From assembly GCA_035048815.1 (NCBI GenBank), contig JAUCBN010000039.1, positions 627,501 to 691,500 on the forward strand: DNA of 64,000 nucleotides, read 5' to 3'. This document shows, piece by piece, positions 13,501 through 26,100 of this stretch; positions within the stretch are counted from its first letter, which is position 1, and each line of letters begins with the position of its first letter. Both the position numbers and the translations under genes were made by a program. The notes beneath the pieces are model-generated. The model was not told the DNA's origin, ran no database searches, and saw only the letters and a list, made by a program, of their open reading frames with translations. The DNA comes from Abelmoschus esculentus (lineage: Eukaryota > Streptophyta > Magnoliopsida > Malvales > Malvaceae).

Positions 13501-13731
13501 AACATATCTAAACAGATGATCAAAAACCAACAATTTTGAAACAACAGAAGTAAAATTGGGATAAAAGAATGAAATTAATTTACCTAAACTAGCTCCATGA
13601 ACATGATGAGACTGTCCAACAGAGCCATCTTTAGCTGAATCCTTCTTGTCCAGTTCTTTAATGGAGCCCCCACCCTTACTCTCTTCCTTGTTTGATGATC
13701 CAAAACAAGGAAAACACCCACCACCACCCAT
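10537..13731 (-). CDS. PBL27: PBL27-like receptor-like cytoplasmic kinase (RLCK VII)
   Basis: Serine/threonine kinase that, in its Arabidopsis relative PBL27, relays chitin-receptor signals at the plasma membrane. Exons in transcript order are 13731-13584, 12910-12711, 12578-12389, 11672-11281 and 11154-10537, giving 515 residues. The N-terminus MGGGGCFPCFGSS has Gly2 for myristoylation and Cys6/Cys9 for palmitoylation. This is why I reject the longer frame opening MKNCVKVWFF. The kinase shows GEGGFG (residues 99-104), VAVKQL (Lys121), YRDLKSSN, DFGLAKLGPVGD, and VMGTYGYCAPEYAMTG in the activation segment. All catalytic residues are present. The C-terminal tail of about 130 residues is Ser/Arg/Asn-rich and ends GNTMGSFDGTND. 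Introns and catalytic core are intact. Strong assignment to the family; PBL27 rather than a sister is inferred from length and tail. Confidence 0.93.
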
Positions 13732-15030
13732 AGTCGAAATCGGGGAAAGAAACCTAGAATTAAAAAACCAAACTTTAACACAGTTCTTCAAGAACTACTC
13801 CAAACCATCCTCACTTTCACCCCTTTTTCAAAAAATCGCTAAATTTCGCTTATTAAAAATCCAAACTTTACCAAGTGTTTCCCCCCTTAAAATCCTCTCC
13901 CTTTCTAAGCTTCACTTTCTATGACCTCGAGTGCCCGTTTAAGACAAAGACGTGTCCGAACTCCGAAGCGACAGATCGACAAATGGAAGAACAAAAAGAA
14001 AGCTTCTGTTGTGTAAGAACTAAGAAGAGACGGTATTCGATCAAAATAAAGGAAGAGACGGTAAAGAAAAGAAAAGAAATTTATCCACTAATTAGTTATC
14101 CGAGTATACATAGTAAGATAATCAATTATCCACTAATTATTTAAAACTGTTAATCGAAATATTTATTTTATAAAAAATATAAAGAACTTCACAAAATTCT
14201 ATCATATAAAACATTGATTAGGATTTAGGATTATATCTATAATTCAAATTACTAATTACATAAAATCATATATATAAATTTAATCGATTGAATCCACTTT
14301 TTATTTTAACATATCTATAATCATTTGCCAATAAAATATACTTGGATCAGCGATTTGTATTTACGGTGTGTATTTCTTTAAAGAAAAAAAATCAATACAT
14401 AACCGTATCATAATATTTAAAAGAATAAAATAAAAATATTCAATTTATAAGAAAGAATTAATTTTATGTAGAAAATTGGAAAATATATAATTTTCCATTA
14501 TACTAAACATATAATTTTGGTTTCATTTCTCCCTGTCTTCTCCTTCCAACTTTCTTGCTGAACATGATGAAAGTACAGTGATGGGCATTCATTAGAGTAA
14601 ACAATAATTCACATATATTCGTATATATCATAATAAATGATGTACCCAACAATGTCAAGCATTTCCATTTCCACAACATGATTATGTATCTAACCCCATA
14701 AATATCTATGTATGATGTCTCCTTGAGAATTGTTCTGAACTTACTTTTCTTCACAACCACCCCAGATAAAATGTGTGGGGAACAATAAGGCATTCAACTT
14801 CCTTTCTAGGTTGAATCCGAAACTCATCTCGATTTCGAACTTCAAAATCTAAGAATGATGGAGGTGAACACGCAGTTGATGTGGAGAGATGAATGCAAAG
14901 GATCCGATATGATGGAACCATGATGATAGAAAAAGAAGCCTCCTGTTTTTGAAGACAGTAAAAATATATATAATGTTTTGGTTCATGACCTCAATCGAAA
15001 AAACAGGATCGAGGTGGTTACTCCTTTCTC
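13732..15030. other. Spacer between PBL27-like promoter and CCCH gene 3' end
   Basis: About 250 bases next to 13731 should be the kinase 5'UTR and core promoter. 14080-14520 is very AT-rich without coding signal. Roughly 14780-15030 is likely the 3'UTR of the CCCH gene. No repeat or RNA gene recognised. Confidence 0.45.
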
Positions 15031-18000
15031 TTAGCTCGAAGCGTGTGGCTCACTGTCTTCGTCGCTGACACCGCCAGTAGAAGGGGCAGAACTCCAACTT
15101 GAGTGTTGTGTGCTTGAATGAGGAACAGGTGCACCTCTGGAGAAAACTGAACCAACCGATTCACTTGAAGCATTCACCGATGACGACATTATGGCTGGAG
15201 CAGAGTCCTTGCTAGACCCTGAAAGAACGGGTTGTAAATCTGATGATGAGGATGAAGGAGCTAGAGTTCCTACTGTAGATCCAACAGGATGGGGTGCAAC
15301 GGGTATATCAGCAAGAGAAGACGCAGATGGACTGTAATTTAGCATTCCCATAGGATGATCGAACCTGCAAGTGGCTCCGAACTTGCACACTCCACACTGC
15401 AAATAGTGAGTGCAAGGTGGTGCACCCTGATAGAAAACACACAAAATAAGAACACAATCAAAGGCTTACGAGCAAAAAACTCAATATATGTCGCACGGCT
15501 AATGTACTGAAAAGAAACCATAGAATAAAACATAATCGGAAATTCATGTAATGAGTTGATGGCGTATCTGAATGTTAACTAGCCCAGTTTAGAAAAGGTC
15601 AGAGGAATGACATCTAGAAAGAAAGCTAATACACCAGGACCAGCATGGCAAACCATGAGCAATAGAAATACACAGCGACAAGGAACACGATGAATGAACA
15701 AATAAATAAAACTGTTCAATTAATGAATGCATTGTATGTAGCTCCATCAAACTTTTGCTGTTTTCAGCTCATTCCCATTCGAAGCAGTAATAACACTGAG
15801 ACAATTTTTTTTTACTAGATACATAGATTATAATCGGAAGGAGGGAATTCGCTCATGCAGTAATCAAACCAAGGAAGATAAAGATATTAAATCCTTAACA
15901 ATAAATTATTAAATGTATGAAAAATTGAACAAGTCTTTATGTTCCTAAAATAAACAATGATTCGTGAAAGGCGCATGCTATACCCATTCATCACATAAAA
16001 GTAGGAACATGAATACAACAAAGGTTGTCACACGCATCTGAGAAACAACAGAAATGCAAACCAGGACCTTTAATTTCACAAGTGAAATGTAGTAAAAATC
16101 TATTGAAGTCCATGCTAAGGATACTTCCAATCATCAATTACAGGGTCCAAACAAACACAGAAATTAACACTACAAGTGCTTTCACAAATTGCAAATTAAC
16201 TTTTGAATCACGAAACAAGATAAATGCTCTGTCATACATATAACCGAAACATGTTTCCTTAGAACAAATTTCAATCTAGAGACTCCAAGAATAGGCATAA
16301 AATGATCTTCTCTGTGCTAGGGACCCAAAATATTACAAAAAATTAGTGGAAACAAATAGTTGGGCGGTGTACCATGAAAGTATTCTGAGAATGAGGCTTT
16401 AAAACATACAAGACAAGTTTCTAGTTATGTGAATGGGCAAAGACATTAGTTTTGACAGATCGTATATGCTTCTTATTCAAAAGTGTATGTCTGGTTTCCA
16501 CAAGTATGCATTGTTACCTTTCCAACAGAGTTTAGGGAGGGAAACTCTTACGAATTTCACCATGTCTAGTTGCAAGTTGGAACACACAAAAGGAACTCCA
16601 ATAGATGACAAAGAAAAACAGAAACATAATCAATTGTTGAAAAAGCAATTGAGCAATCAGTGACCAGAAGTATGTATTAAACATTAACAAATTTAAATCC
16701 AATCTTGTATAAACTTTAAAGCATCATATTTCTATGACAATTTATGAAATGCTTACTGGACGAAGCGGAAGACTGAGAGGACTGAGGTTGACATCTGCTT
16801 TTGGTCCTAACACTTCTGGTGGATGATGATATCTACAGGAGGATCCATATTTACAACGACCAGTCTTCATATAATACTGACATTCTGGTTGCTCAGGTCT
16901 CTGTGGAAAAGACTCATCCTCCTGAATACTACTTGAAGGCCCAAAACCAGATGGTACAAATTGATAAGATCCAGTATAGACATGTGCTGAAGGAGATAAT
17001 GGCGATGCCCCAAAAGTTGAGCTTGATCGAACAGTGGGCTGAGCACCAGGATTGACAGGTGCCTGCACCAAACGCATTAACAGACGCAAACATAAAATTT
17101 AATAGTATGCTCAATGTTGAGGGAACTCAATAAACACCTACCAGATACGGATTCCAACTAGGAACACCTGGGGAAAGTAGCAAAGGACCATAGGGGCCTT
17201 GAACATACGAGCTTAGCATCAAGGGAGGCCTTGCCATGACAGCTCCATACTGTTGAGAGGAAGGGCCAGATGGTGACTGCACTGCGGAATACACAGTTGG
17301 AGCGGGAACTGGTGTAGGCGCAGGTGCAACCTGTGGTGCTGGAACCTGCATAACTGGCAGTGCAGGATGATGGAATTTACAAACTGCACCAAATTTACAC
17401 TGCCCTGTCTTCACGTAGTAAGAACACTCCTTTTCACCCTGTTCGAAAGATTGATCAATTATTCCACAAGTTAACAATATGTATCTAAAGTTTATGTTAA
17501 TGTCAGGTGATACGAACCGGGCGTAATGGATATCCAAAATAATTCAGTGGTACAGAGCTACCTCCCAGCTTGGGATGATGGTATTTACAGGAAGCACCGA
17601 ATTTGCATGCCCCCGTCCTCAAAAAATGCTGCAAATCAATTAAAACGGAAAGCCATAAACAACATAAAACCAAAACTCTATACTTTAAACAAAAAAAGAA
17701 GTGACATTAACTTAACTTTATCTCCAAGATTTAGGAGAAGCGCATTATTGAAATTGTACTATTTCGGCATTCATATCTCTAATTTGTCAAACATTTAGGA
17801 AACGATCTAAACAAAAAGTACCTGACAAACTGGCTGGCCTGCTCTCTCCGGATTCTCTCCAATGCCGCCTCTTCCAGCTCCCATAACCTAAGCCAATCAT
17901 CATCATCATCATCACATTTCTTTCACCAATCAAAATATATGATCATCAATCTTTTATAAATATCTTGATTCCCAATTACACTATATAGCAGTCACAGAAA

Positions 18001-18433
18001 AGAAAACTTAGCATATTAACATTTAAATTCGAAACCTCATCACTCCAAAGACCATGATCAAACAAAAACAAAAGAAAAAAAAACATAGAATAATTGGATC
18101 AAACGATCTGTATTACCCCAGCACGATCACGTGGATGATTGAACCGACAATTAGAACCATAGCCACAAAACCCAGTCCTCAAATAGTAAATACAATCAGC
18201 TTCGTCGGGTCGTTCCGGGTATGATTCCGACCCGCCCTCTAATCCCAACCGCCAAACCGGCTCTACACCTCAAACGAAACCCCATATCAAATCGCACATT
18301 ACAAAAAAATAAACAAATAAAAAACCCAAATCCGAAAACGAAAATTTCACGAGTACTCTTTACCTTCGAGCCCCGTTTCGGGTCCCGGAGCAGTCCATTC
18401 CGGTTGCGGATCGGACTCTGGGTCTCGTTCCAT
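15031..18433 (-). CDS. CCCH zinc-finger protein, five fingers (C3H58/ZFN-like)
   Basis: Plant-specific nucleic-acid-binding protein with five C-x8-C-x5-C-x3-H fingers, close to Arabidopsis C3H58 as I remember it. Exons in transcript order are 18433-18364, 18262-18117, 17887-17822, 17628-17518, 17438-17142, 17062-16757 and 15426-15031, giving 463 residues. The fingers open CIYYLRTGFCGYG, CQHFLRTGACKFG, CSYYVKTGQCKFG, CQYYMKTGRCKYG and CTHYLQCGVCKFG, and all end in His. I place the exon 2 acceptor at 18262/18263 because it adds the conserved VWRLGL; a second in-frame acceptor at 18238/18239 would skip it. The segment between fingers 3 and 4 is Pro/Val/Ala-rich, and the tail is Ser-rich, ending DEDSEPHASS. 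The large 3' intron is 15427-16756. No lesions seen. Confidence 0.92.
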
Positions 18434-18656
18434 TAAATGCACGAGCAATAACCCCAAATAACCTTTAACTGTAATCCGATCAAATGGCTAAATATGTCTT
18501 ATTTTCTATATAGAAAACGAAAAAAAAAACAGAGAAAAAAGACCCTCCCAAAAAAAAAAACAGAAACCTCCTATATCTCTGTTTTCCTGCTTTCTTACAC
18601 AAACAAGAACCAAAAAAACAGTTTCGTCTGATGATTTTTTTGGGGGGGGTTGTTTG

Positions 18657-18754
18657 TTTCTTTTGGTGTTTGTCTAAATTTTCTCTCACTTTCTCTCTCT
18701 GCTTCTTTCTTTTGGTGTTTGTCTAAATTTTCTCTCACTTTCTCTCTCTGCTTC
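18657..18754. repeat. Perfect 49-bp tandem duplication in the CCCH gene leader
   Basis: 18657-18705 and 18706-18754 are identical 49-bp units rich in tctctct on the + strand. They lie about 220-320 bases upstream of the CCCH start codon, between it and a TATA-like element at 18828-18835, so they are probably transcribed as GA-rich 5'UTR. Confidence 0.9.
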
Positions 18755-18827
18755 AGTTTTTCTGATTAATTTGCGTTTGTTTGATTTTCTCTCTCTCCTT
18801 TTTTGGTGTTTATTAATGGGTCGGTTG

Positions 18828-18835
18828 TTTATATA
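18828..18835 (-). promoter_or_regulatory. Putative TATA box of the CCCH gene
   Basis: The minus strand reads GGGTATATAAACAACC, about 395 bases from the start codon. A GA-rich leader separates the two. Position and strand fit a core promoter; transcription start is not shown. Confidence 0.45.
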
Positions 18836-19791
18836 CCCGCCAAAATGAAGAGAAAGAAAACAATAAAATTAAGCCAGATATCACAAACTATCAGAATGGC
18901 TCGTTTTTACCATTAATTTTCCAATTGATCTGAATTTATTATTAAATTTTAATTTTTTATTTATATTATTATGCCATTAATTTTTTAACAAGACGTAATA
19001 TATGACGTGATAATTTAAGCTCTAAAACAACATTAATTTATTAAAGATTTAAATTTAAAATCTTTATAACTAAAGAACCTTTTAATCACAAAGTCAATTT
19101 AATATCTTTATTTTTTTAACATAAATAACATATATTCAAAACTACAATTGAAATTAAATTTAATATATAAATAATATAAGCATACATATAATAATATATT
19201 AATACATAACTAATAAGTAAAATATTTATATCAAGTAAAAAATATATATAACAAAATAAATAATTATTATGAATAAAATAATGAAAAATAACACAAAATA
19301 AAAAATAAATATTTATATTTATTTTAAATATTGAAATATGTATAACACCTTCATCAAATCATCAGACATAAAAAATGTAAAATAAAAACTTTAATTAATA
19401 AAAATAATATTTTTATTAATAAAATAAATCAAATCTTTTATATAAAATTTTTATTATAATAAATATCTATATAAAGAAATATTCATAATAATAATATATT
19501 ATTATAAAAAATAATTTACAAAAAAAAATAAATATATAAAATTAAAAAATAATAAAAATACCTTAAAAATTCAATTTCGCGTTTCAAAATCAACACTGAT
19601 TTTTGAAAATGTCAAAGCAAAATTAGCTTTACCGTACACGTGAATGGCCATTATACCCTAAACCAGTCAACGAGTCTTTGAATCCGCTGCAAATACTTCA
19701 TCTCAGACCCTTTAAATTCTGTCCTTTCTCCGTCCTCAAACACCACCGGCGAAAACTTTATTATTGTAGTTTTTTTAAAAAAAATAAAACT
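18836..19791. other. AT-rich intergenic region with divergent promoters
   Basis: Lies between the - strand CCCH gene and the + strand repeat-protein gene. 18930-19570 is extremely AT-rich with no coding signal. A G-box-like CACGTG at 19637-19642 lies about 150 bases upstream of the chosen ATG at 19792. Confidence 0.45.
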
Positions 19792-20745
19792 ATGGCGGAG
19801 ATCACAGTTATTGTATTTTCATTTGCCATGTTGCTTTCTACCAGGTTCGCGGTAGGGCACGACGAGCAAATCAAAGACTTCGTCAGAACCGAGGCAAACA
19901 TTGCCGGAGATGCTAGCAAGAGTGCCGAGGGGACTTCCGAACAAGGAAAAAAGACCGACGACGGCGTGCCTAGTGTTATAGCACTTTCGCCTAAGCAAGA
20001 AGGGAGACTATTCTCTACAATGTTCTTCACCCCTATGCTGGAAATGGCGGACGTGGGATTAATCACCATTGATGATGCCAAGAAAGTTGCAGGGTCACCG
20101 GAGGTTAAAACGAGGTTAGCCAAGTTCATCGAAGAGGCGAAGTTCAACTCCAGAGACAACGTCGATGTCGTACTTTCTTCCGACGAGGAAGAACGATATC
20201 TGTCGACCATGTTCTTCTGGCCTTTGATGCAAATGACAGACGACGGATTAGTATCTCCCGATGTACTGAAGAAAGTCGTGTCATCTTCCGAAATTAAATC
20301 GAAGCTAGCTCAATTCATCGAGAAAGTTAAAACCGTTGCCAAAGGAGATGACGATGGAAAGCTTTCACCGGGAGCGGAAGAACGTTATTTCACCACGATT
20401 TTCCTCACCCCGATGATGGCATTGTCGGACGCCGGATTAATATCTCCCGATGTGATGAAGAAAATGATATCGTTGCCGGATACTAAATCTGCTATATCTG
20501 AGTACGTTAAGAAGGCTAAAGAGAAGTATAATTCCGGTGTAGAATCTTCCCCCGTGGAGGAAGACAGGTATTATGAGATATTGCTGTTCACTCCGATCAT
20601 GAAAATGGCGGAATCTGGAGTTATCAGCCCCGACGTTGTGGAAAGAGTTGTGGCGTCGCCGGTGACTAAAACGATGTTGTCTCATTTTGTTAAGAAGGCT
20701 GAAGCGGATTTTGATGCTGAAACTGGTCAGAAGGCAAAGAATTGA
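19792..20745 (+). CDS. Unrecognised predicted secreted protein with four ~62-residue repeats
   Basis: Intronless, 317 residues. I do not recognise the family. The chosen ATG gives MAEITVIVFSFAMLLSTRF, a good signal-peptide hydrophobic core. An in-frame ATG at 19678 would bury it behind a basic leader, so I treat that stretch as 5'UTR. After an acidic linker (residues 23-65), four repeats run at about 66-117, 129-180, 192-243 and 253-303. Each has an acidic start (EExRY), a core like STMFFTPMLEM, then DxGLISPDV.KKV, and a basic end like FIEEAK. The spacing of charge and hydrophobic residues suggests two or three helices per repeat. There are no cysteines, so no disulphides. Base composition is clearly more GC-rich than its surroundings, as expected for coding sequence. 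Coding status is very likely from length and repeat conservation. Function is unknown. Confidence 0.85.
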   Translation: MAEITVIVFSFAMLLSTRFAVGHDEQIKDFVRTEANIAGDASKSAEGTSEQGKKTDDGVPSVIALSPKQEGRLFSTMFFTPMLEMADVGLITIDDAKKVAGSPEVKTRLAKFIEEAKFNSRDNVDVVLSSDEEERYLSTMFFWPLMQMTDDGLVSPDVLKKVVSSSEIKSKLAQFIEKVKTVAKGDDDGKLSPGAEERYFTTIFLTPMMALSDAGLISPDVMKKMISLPDTKSAISEYVKKAKEKYNSGVESSPVEEDRYYEILLFTPIMKMAESGVISPDVVERVVASPVTKTMLSHFVKKAEADFDAETGQKAKN

Positions 20746-22800
20746 TCGGAGGAAGGATTTACCGTCCCCTGAGCATGCATGCAGGCACTCCAATATGGCA
20801 TACGATGATGTTTTAAGTAATGTATGAAAATTTTCTAAAAAGTATAAAATAAAACTATTTATTGATTTTTTTAAAAAAAAAATAGGGACTGTTTTAGATG
20901 TAAATTAAATATTGGGTGATTATATAAACAATTAAAACAAAGAGGCCATATTTGCTTTCACATAAACATTTATTAATGGGTAAATTTTAGATTCAATCAC
21001 CCAACTTTTATAACCCTATTTTCAGATTCAGATTTTTATTTTAAAATTCAAATTGAATCGAGTAAACCATCATAAATTATCGAATATAATTTGGATGAAA
21101 ATATTAAATTTTTAAATCAAATACGAATCGTTGAAAATCCTATCTAATCCGATATATGACCATTCCTAAATTTAATGTTGTTATACATTATTGATCTGTA
21201 ATGGAAAGCATCATGGGCGGAAGTCATGTTTTATATTTTAAAATTAAATTTAAATTAAAAATATTTTAACTGTTAAATACTAATTAAACTAAGATGAATA
21301 TTAGGTGATAAAATGTTTTGCCTTTGAAATTGGCAAGGACTTAAATATAATATTTAACTTAAATAAGAGTTATTATTTAATCCGTTTAATACCAAAATCA
21401 ACATATATATACCTAATCAATATTCAAAACAAAAAAGTGAAGGGATAATACTCAAATATATTTACGTTAATTTCAAATATATTATTTTTACAAAATAGAT
21501 AAATTTGATAAGAAAATAAAAATATCGTAAATATTAAGATTCGAACACGAATGAGAATTCAGTCTTTATCGACGGCGGGAGGTAGGACCATACAGCACGA
21601 GGAGGAGGGGTTGGGACACCACCATTGGTGCGACCGTGGTGCTCGATAAAGGAGGATTATGCGCCATAAAGTTCTACAATCCCATGCATATGGTTGGGGT
21701 TTGGTTGGGTTATATGGGTGCCAGAATCTAGCATTTTATCTCTCTTTTTTCTTTGGAAATGTACATGAATCGAATTAATATTTAAATTTTTAAAAAATTT
21801 ATTTAACTTTAATCTGTTCAAGTTTTATTAGATTAAAAAATTATTTTATTGTATCATAAAATGAACATAAACTATAAAAAAAAATAATCTTACTAATTTT
21901 AACTGTATTTTTCCCTCAAACTTCAAGAAATTTTTTTAATCCCTCAAACTTTATTTTTTAGCCCCCAAAGTTTTATTTAAATATATTTAAATTATTAAAA
22001 AAACTAAAAATTTTATAAGAAATATTTAAAAGAGTAAAAAAATGATAAGAATATAAAATAGTTGATATGTAATACTATGTAACTATGTTATTCTTTCCGT
22101 CAATTAGTTTAATTTGATAAAATTAAAAAAATAGAGAGGGAAAAGACGAAAAAAATATAAAATAAAATAAAATAATATTCCCATGGTAGGGTTAAGTTAA
22201 AAGGATTTACTATTTTTTTTCTCTCTTTTAGAAAATGGATTCCATTCGATCTATAATGCCCACATCGATGGTACATCTCCCCTTAGCATCCCCAACCTTA
22301 AGGATCATTAAGATCATGGCTACTCGAGTTTAGACTCGAAGTTAATATCTTACAATAATTTCTGTAGATATGATCGTGATATTTAATAAACTTTAAAATA
22401 CAAAATCTTTTATATTAAAATGAGTAGAATCATAAATCTTATATCGATTGTATCTTAAAACTAATTTTTGAGATATATAAATACGATTGAGATACATATC
22501 TAACAAACTTCGATATAAGATCTTCCGTATCGATATCGATAATGACATTTAGGTTCTCTTCCCTATTTTCCCTCCCTTTCCATCATCTAACTTTTAGGCC
22601 CACATTACCTATGCCTATGACTAAACCATCCCATACCTTGTCTCTCTCGTTCTTTCCCTTTCAATCCATCCTTCAAAGCCTTAAGTCACCTATATATATA
22701 CCCTACACTATTACAAACCCATCACCAACAGCCTTGCTTGATCATAGCTACATTTCCCCCACTTCTATTCCATCCAATACCTAAATTCATACAAATAACA
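20746..22800. other. AT-rich intergenic region with one GC-rich island
   Basis: Mostly AT-rich without coding signal. 21545-21730 stands out as GC-richer and holds a 32-codon ORF (21551-21649) of unknown meaning. 22540-22800 is pyrimidine-rich and should be the FPF1-like leader and promoter. Confidence 0.45.
22689..22700 (+). promoter_or_regulatory. Putative TATA box of the FPF1-like gene
   Basis: cctatatatataccc lies about 105 bases upstream of the ATG at 22801, in a pyrimidine-rich stretch typical of a plant core promoter and leader. Confidence 0.5.
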
Positions 22801-23139
22801 ATGTCCGGAGTCTGGGTTTTCAAGAACGGTGTGGTACGTCTGGTCGAAAACCCCGGGGTTGACACCCTAGATGGAGGCCGAAAGGGTTTGAACACTCGTC
22901 GAAAGTTTCTCGTACACACACCGTCCAACGAAGTGATCACTTCCTACGACGTTCTCGAGCGTAAGCTATCGTCTTTAGGGTGGGAAAGATACTACGATGA
23001 TACTGAGCTTCTTCAGTTCCACAAACGATCCACCGTCCATCTGATTTCCCTCCCTAGAGATTTCAACAAGTTTAAATCCATGCACATGTACGATATCGTC
23101 GTAAAAAATCGTAATATGTTTGAAGTGAGGGATATGTAA
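22801..23139 (+). CDS. Flowering-promoting factor 1-like protein (FPF1 family)
   Basis: Small single-exon gene of 112 residues, the usual size for this plant-specific family. In Arabidopsis and mustard, FPF1 promotes flowering and modulates gibberellin response. The protein opens MSGVWVFKNGVVRLVENP and has RRKFLVHTPSNEVITSY, LGWERYYDD and LLQFHKRSTVHLISLP. It ends YDIVVKNRNMFEVRDM, which matches the family end to end. There is no recognised enzymatic motif. The ATG is preceded by aacaatg, a good plant context, and a TATA-like element lies ~105 bases upstream. It stands alone in a large AT-rich spacer. Which paralogue (FPF1 or FLP1/2-like) cannot be told here. Confidence 0.94.
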   Translation: MSGVWVFKNGVVRLVENPGVDTLDGGRKGLNTRRKFLVHTPSNEVITSYDVLERKLSSLGWERYYDDTELLQFHKRSTVHLISLPRDFNKFKSMHMYDIVVKNRNMFEVRDM

Positions 23140-26100
23140 TTTAGATATCTTCAACTTTTTATCTATCCTTTTCTATTTTTCTTCGTTTATGTGAACCTCG
23201 TAAGGTTTAAAGTTTAGAATTAAAAAAATTACTACAAATGATTGTTAAGAACGAACACAAACATTGTCTCGATCAATTGTAATAAATATAGACAGTGCAA
23301 TGTTGATTTTTCTTATGTAAATTACTACAAGCGATTGTTAATATAAATGGGTGTTTCTTCCTTTGATTTCACCTTTGTTGTAATTATTTATGATCTAAAT
23401 AAATTTTGCAATATTAATTGTACAGATATGGCATAAATAAGATACAAAAATATATATTTTTAAATTTATATAATAAATTAATTTATATTGAATATATTTA
23501 TACATAAATATAATCCGAACTTATGGTAATATCACGTGTAGGTCTATCCAATATGTATGGAGGGATAGTGTGATCCCTTCATAGTCTTTATTTTTGGTCT
23601 CAATTTGAAATTAATTTGCTACGAAAAAGAAAAACAGACAAAAATGCCAACTTGCAAGATAAAATGTACATGAACATCTATTATATATGGTAGGTATATG
23701 GAAAATCTATTATATCTAAAATTGATTCAAATAAAATATAAATAAAAAATTACAAGTATCTTTTGTATTTTTTTTTCGTCCGTCGTATGTGATCGAGTCT
23801 TTATTTGATTCTAGTTATGGAAAAAAATTTAAAAAGATTTTCTTTCCAAAAAAAATATCAATAATCAAACAATATTATATGTTCAAATTTTAACATTATA
23901 AACGAAGAAAATTAAGTTAAATAATCACAATATTTTAGATTTTTGAGGTAAATTTAAATTTAGATTAATTAATACATGCCTTGTTTTTTAGGTCTCTATT
24001 AATTTTAAAATTATGCAAATTAAACTAAAACCATTCATTTTCTTTATTTTAAATATTTTTAGATTCTTTTCAATTTTAAAATTAAATAAATTATACTAAC
24101 TTTATTAATATTAAACTAATTTATTACTATTTCATCTGAGCCTGAAAGCTGGAAACCTGTAGCCAAAATTAGATATCATGTGGTATTTTCGAAGTGGACA
24201 AAAATCCTAGATTCGTGTTCAGTCCTAACATTTTATCCACCTAGTTAATTCCAAAATATAAATTGGACGGCAGGAATTTATATATTTTAAAAAATAATAT
24301 TTAATAACCAATCATAATTGTATATTAAAATTATTATTTTTTAACCCATTTGGAATTTTTGTTTAGTCATGGAACATTTCCATCACGTGCTTTTTCAAAT
24401 CTTATCCTCCTTTTTAATTTTTACAGCCTCGTGTGGATAAGAGTCTTATCAACACGTGCAAACCAAATCCAACTAAGAACAAAGTTGTGCTACATTTTTA
24501 TTTCTGTCGGTTACGGCAGTCGAAGCCCATCCTTGTTTGAATGGGTTGCAATGGCCTTGATATTGAGTGGTCAATTCCCTTCCAGCTGAGCTGTTTGTTT
24601 CCTGAGAAAGTGGGAGAAACAGAAAAAGAAGGTGATGGTGAAGAAAGTAATAGCAGCAACCAACAAGAGATCCTATTTTTTTCCCTCACATTTTCCCAAT
24701 TAATTAATATTTTTTATGAATTCAAAATGTGTAAATGATTGATCCTGTATTAGACAGTCCTTGTATGTTTCTCCCAATGAATCTTTCTTTTTCTTGAATT
24801 ACCCTGTCCAGGTCCAGCCCATTTTCAGTATGGGCATGGAGATGTGACCTTCCAAGGACCCTAAAAACAAATGGGAAAATATATCCACTTTTTATAGCAG
24901 AGGCTAAAGTCTTTGTCTGAATCAGGCAAGTCCAGAGACAGTGATTTCTTATGCTCTTAATTCCCCTTTATATCAGCAGTTGGCTAAATTGTCCTTTGGA
25001 TGTAAAATATCTGCAATAATATACGAGAGACATAAGAACATGACTACTCGTATTTAAAGAAAATTTTATAACGAGCGTCGATACTATTAATGTTGAATAT
25101 CGTTAAACATCATTAAATTAATTAATAAAAATTTAAAATCTTAAGGATTCAGTATGTAATTAATAAAAGAATAATAATCTCAACATATAATTAATAATTA
25201 TATGATTAATCCTTTAAATTTTTATTTTTATAAATTAATTTAATAATATTCAACGATGTTCGATTCCTATTATAGACTCGTGTTTTTTTTTTTTAATCAC
25301 TTCAATCCATCTGTAATCAAATTATTCGGTTTCTAAAACACCGTTTGGTGACAGTCTTTGTCGTCTTCCATAATTCCTTGACTTTCCTATAAAATATTCA
25401 GCCCACACGATCTTTTCATTGGAGTAAGTGTTCACAAAAAGAAATTCAGAATCAAGGATGGAAGTAGGTGATAATTTAGAAGACGATGGCTTGTTAAAAA
25501 TACGCTATTCCATTAAATTTATTTTTTATTTTAATATTTTATTAATTAAAATTTATTATTAATAAAAATATAAAAAATATTTTATAAATAGTTTGTAAAT
25601 ATATATTTTATAAAACTTAATTATTTTAAAACTTTTAAATAATTATGGTCACTTTTTTTTTATAAAAAATATTTGATTTTTCAAAAGATAACGAGGTAGG
25701 AATATAAACGAATCGAACAAACACGGATGAAAGTATATTTATATCCGTTCTTTAATTTTAACTTAACAAATGAACGAACTTGAATAATTAAACGAAGAAC
25801 AATCATAGACGATATTCTTATCGAACGGTTGACTAAACGTTTCGTTCTTTTGCAACCCTACACTAAGAGATAACTTTAATAGGACAAAGATGATATATAA
25901 AAAAGTTTATTAATTTGACCTTCAATTTTAATTTATTTAAAAATTGTTTCATTTCTATAATTACTTATATTTTATCCTTTGATTTTGATTTCCTACCGTC
26001 CCTAATCAAAATATAATTAAGACATAATCAAATAACCTCGACTTGTGATTAAATAAGATATAAGTATGTGACCATATCTAGTAACCGATACACCTTGTTT

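Noticed and set aside
13486..13791. Longer start of the PBL27-like kinase (MKNCVKVWFF...)
   Set aside because: It would bury the conserved MGGGGCFPC myristoylation and palmitoylation start.
19678..19791. Upstream in-frame ATG of the four-repeat protein
   Set aside because: The added residues are basic and unstructured and would mask the signal peptide that begins at 19792.
19761..20210. 149-codon minus-strand frame opposite the repeat protein
   Set aside because: Antisense shadow of the Ser/Glu-rich coding strand.
24541..24738. 65-codon open frame with acidic segment
   Set aside because: Short, no recognised motif, no codon signal or homologue I know; kept only as a possible non-coding transcript.
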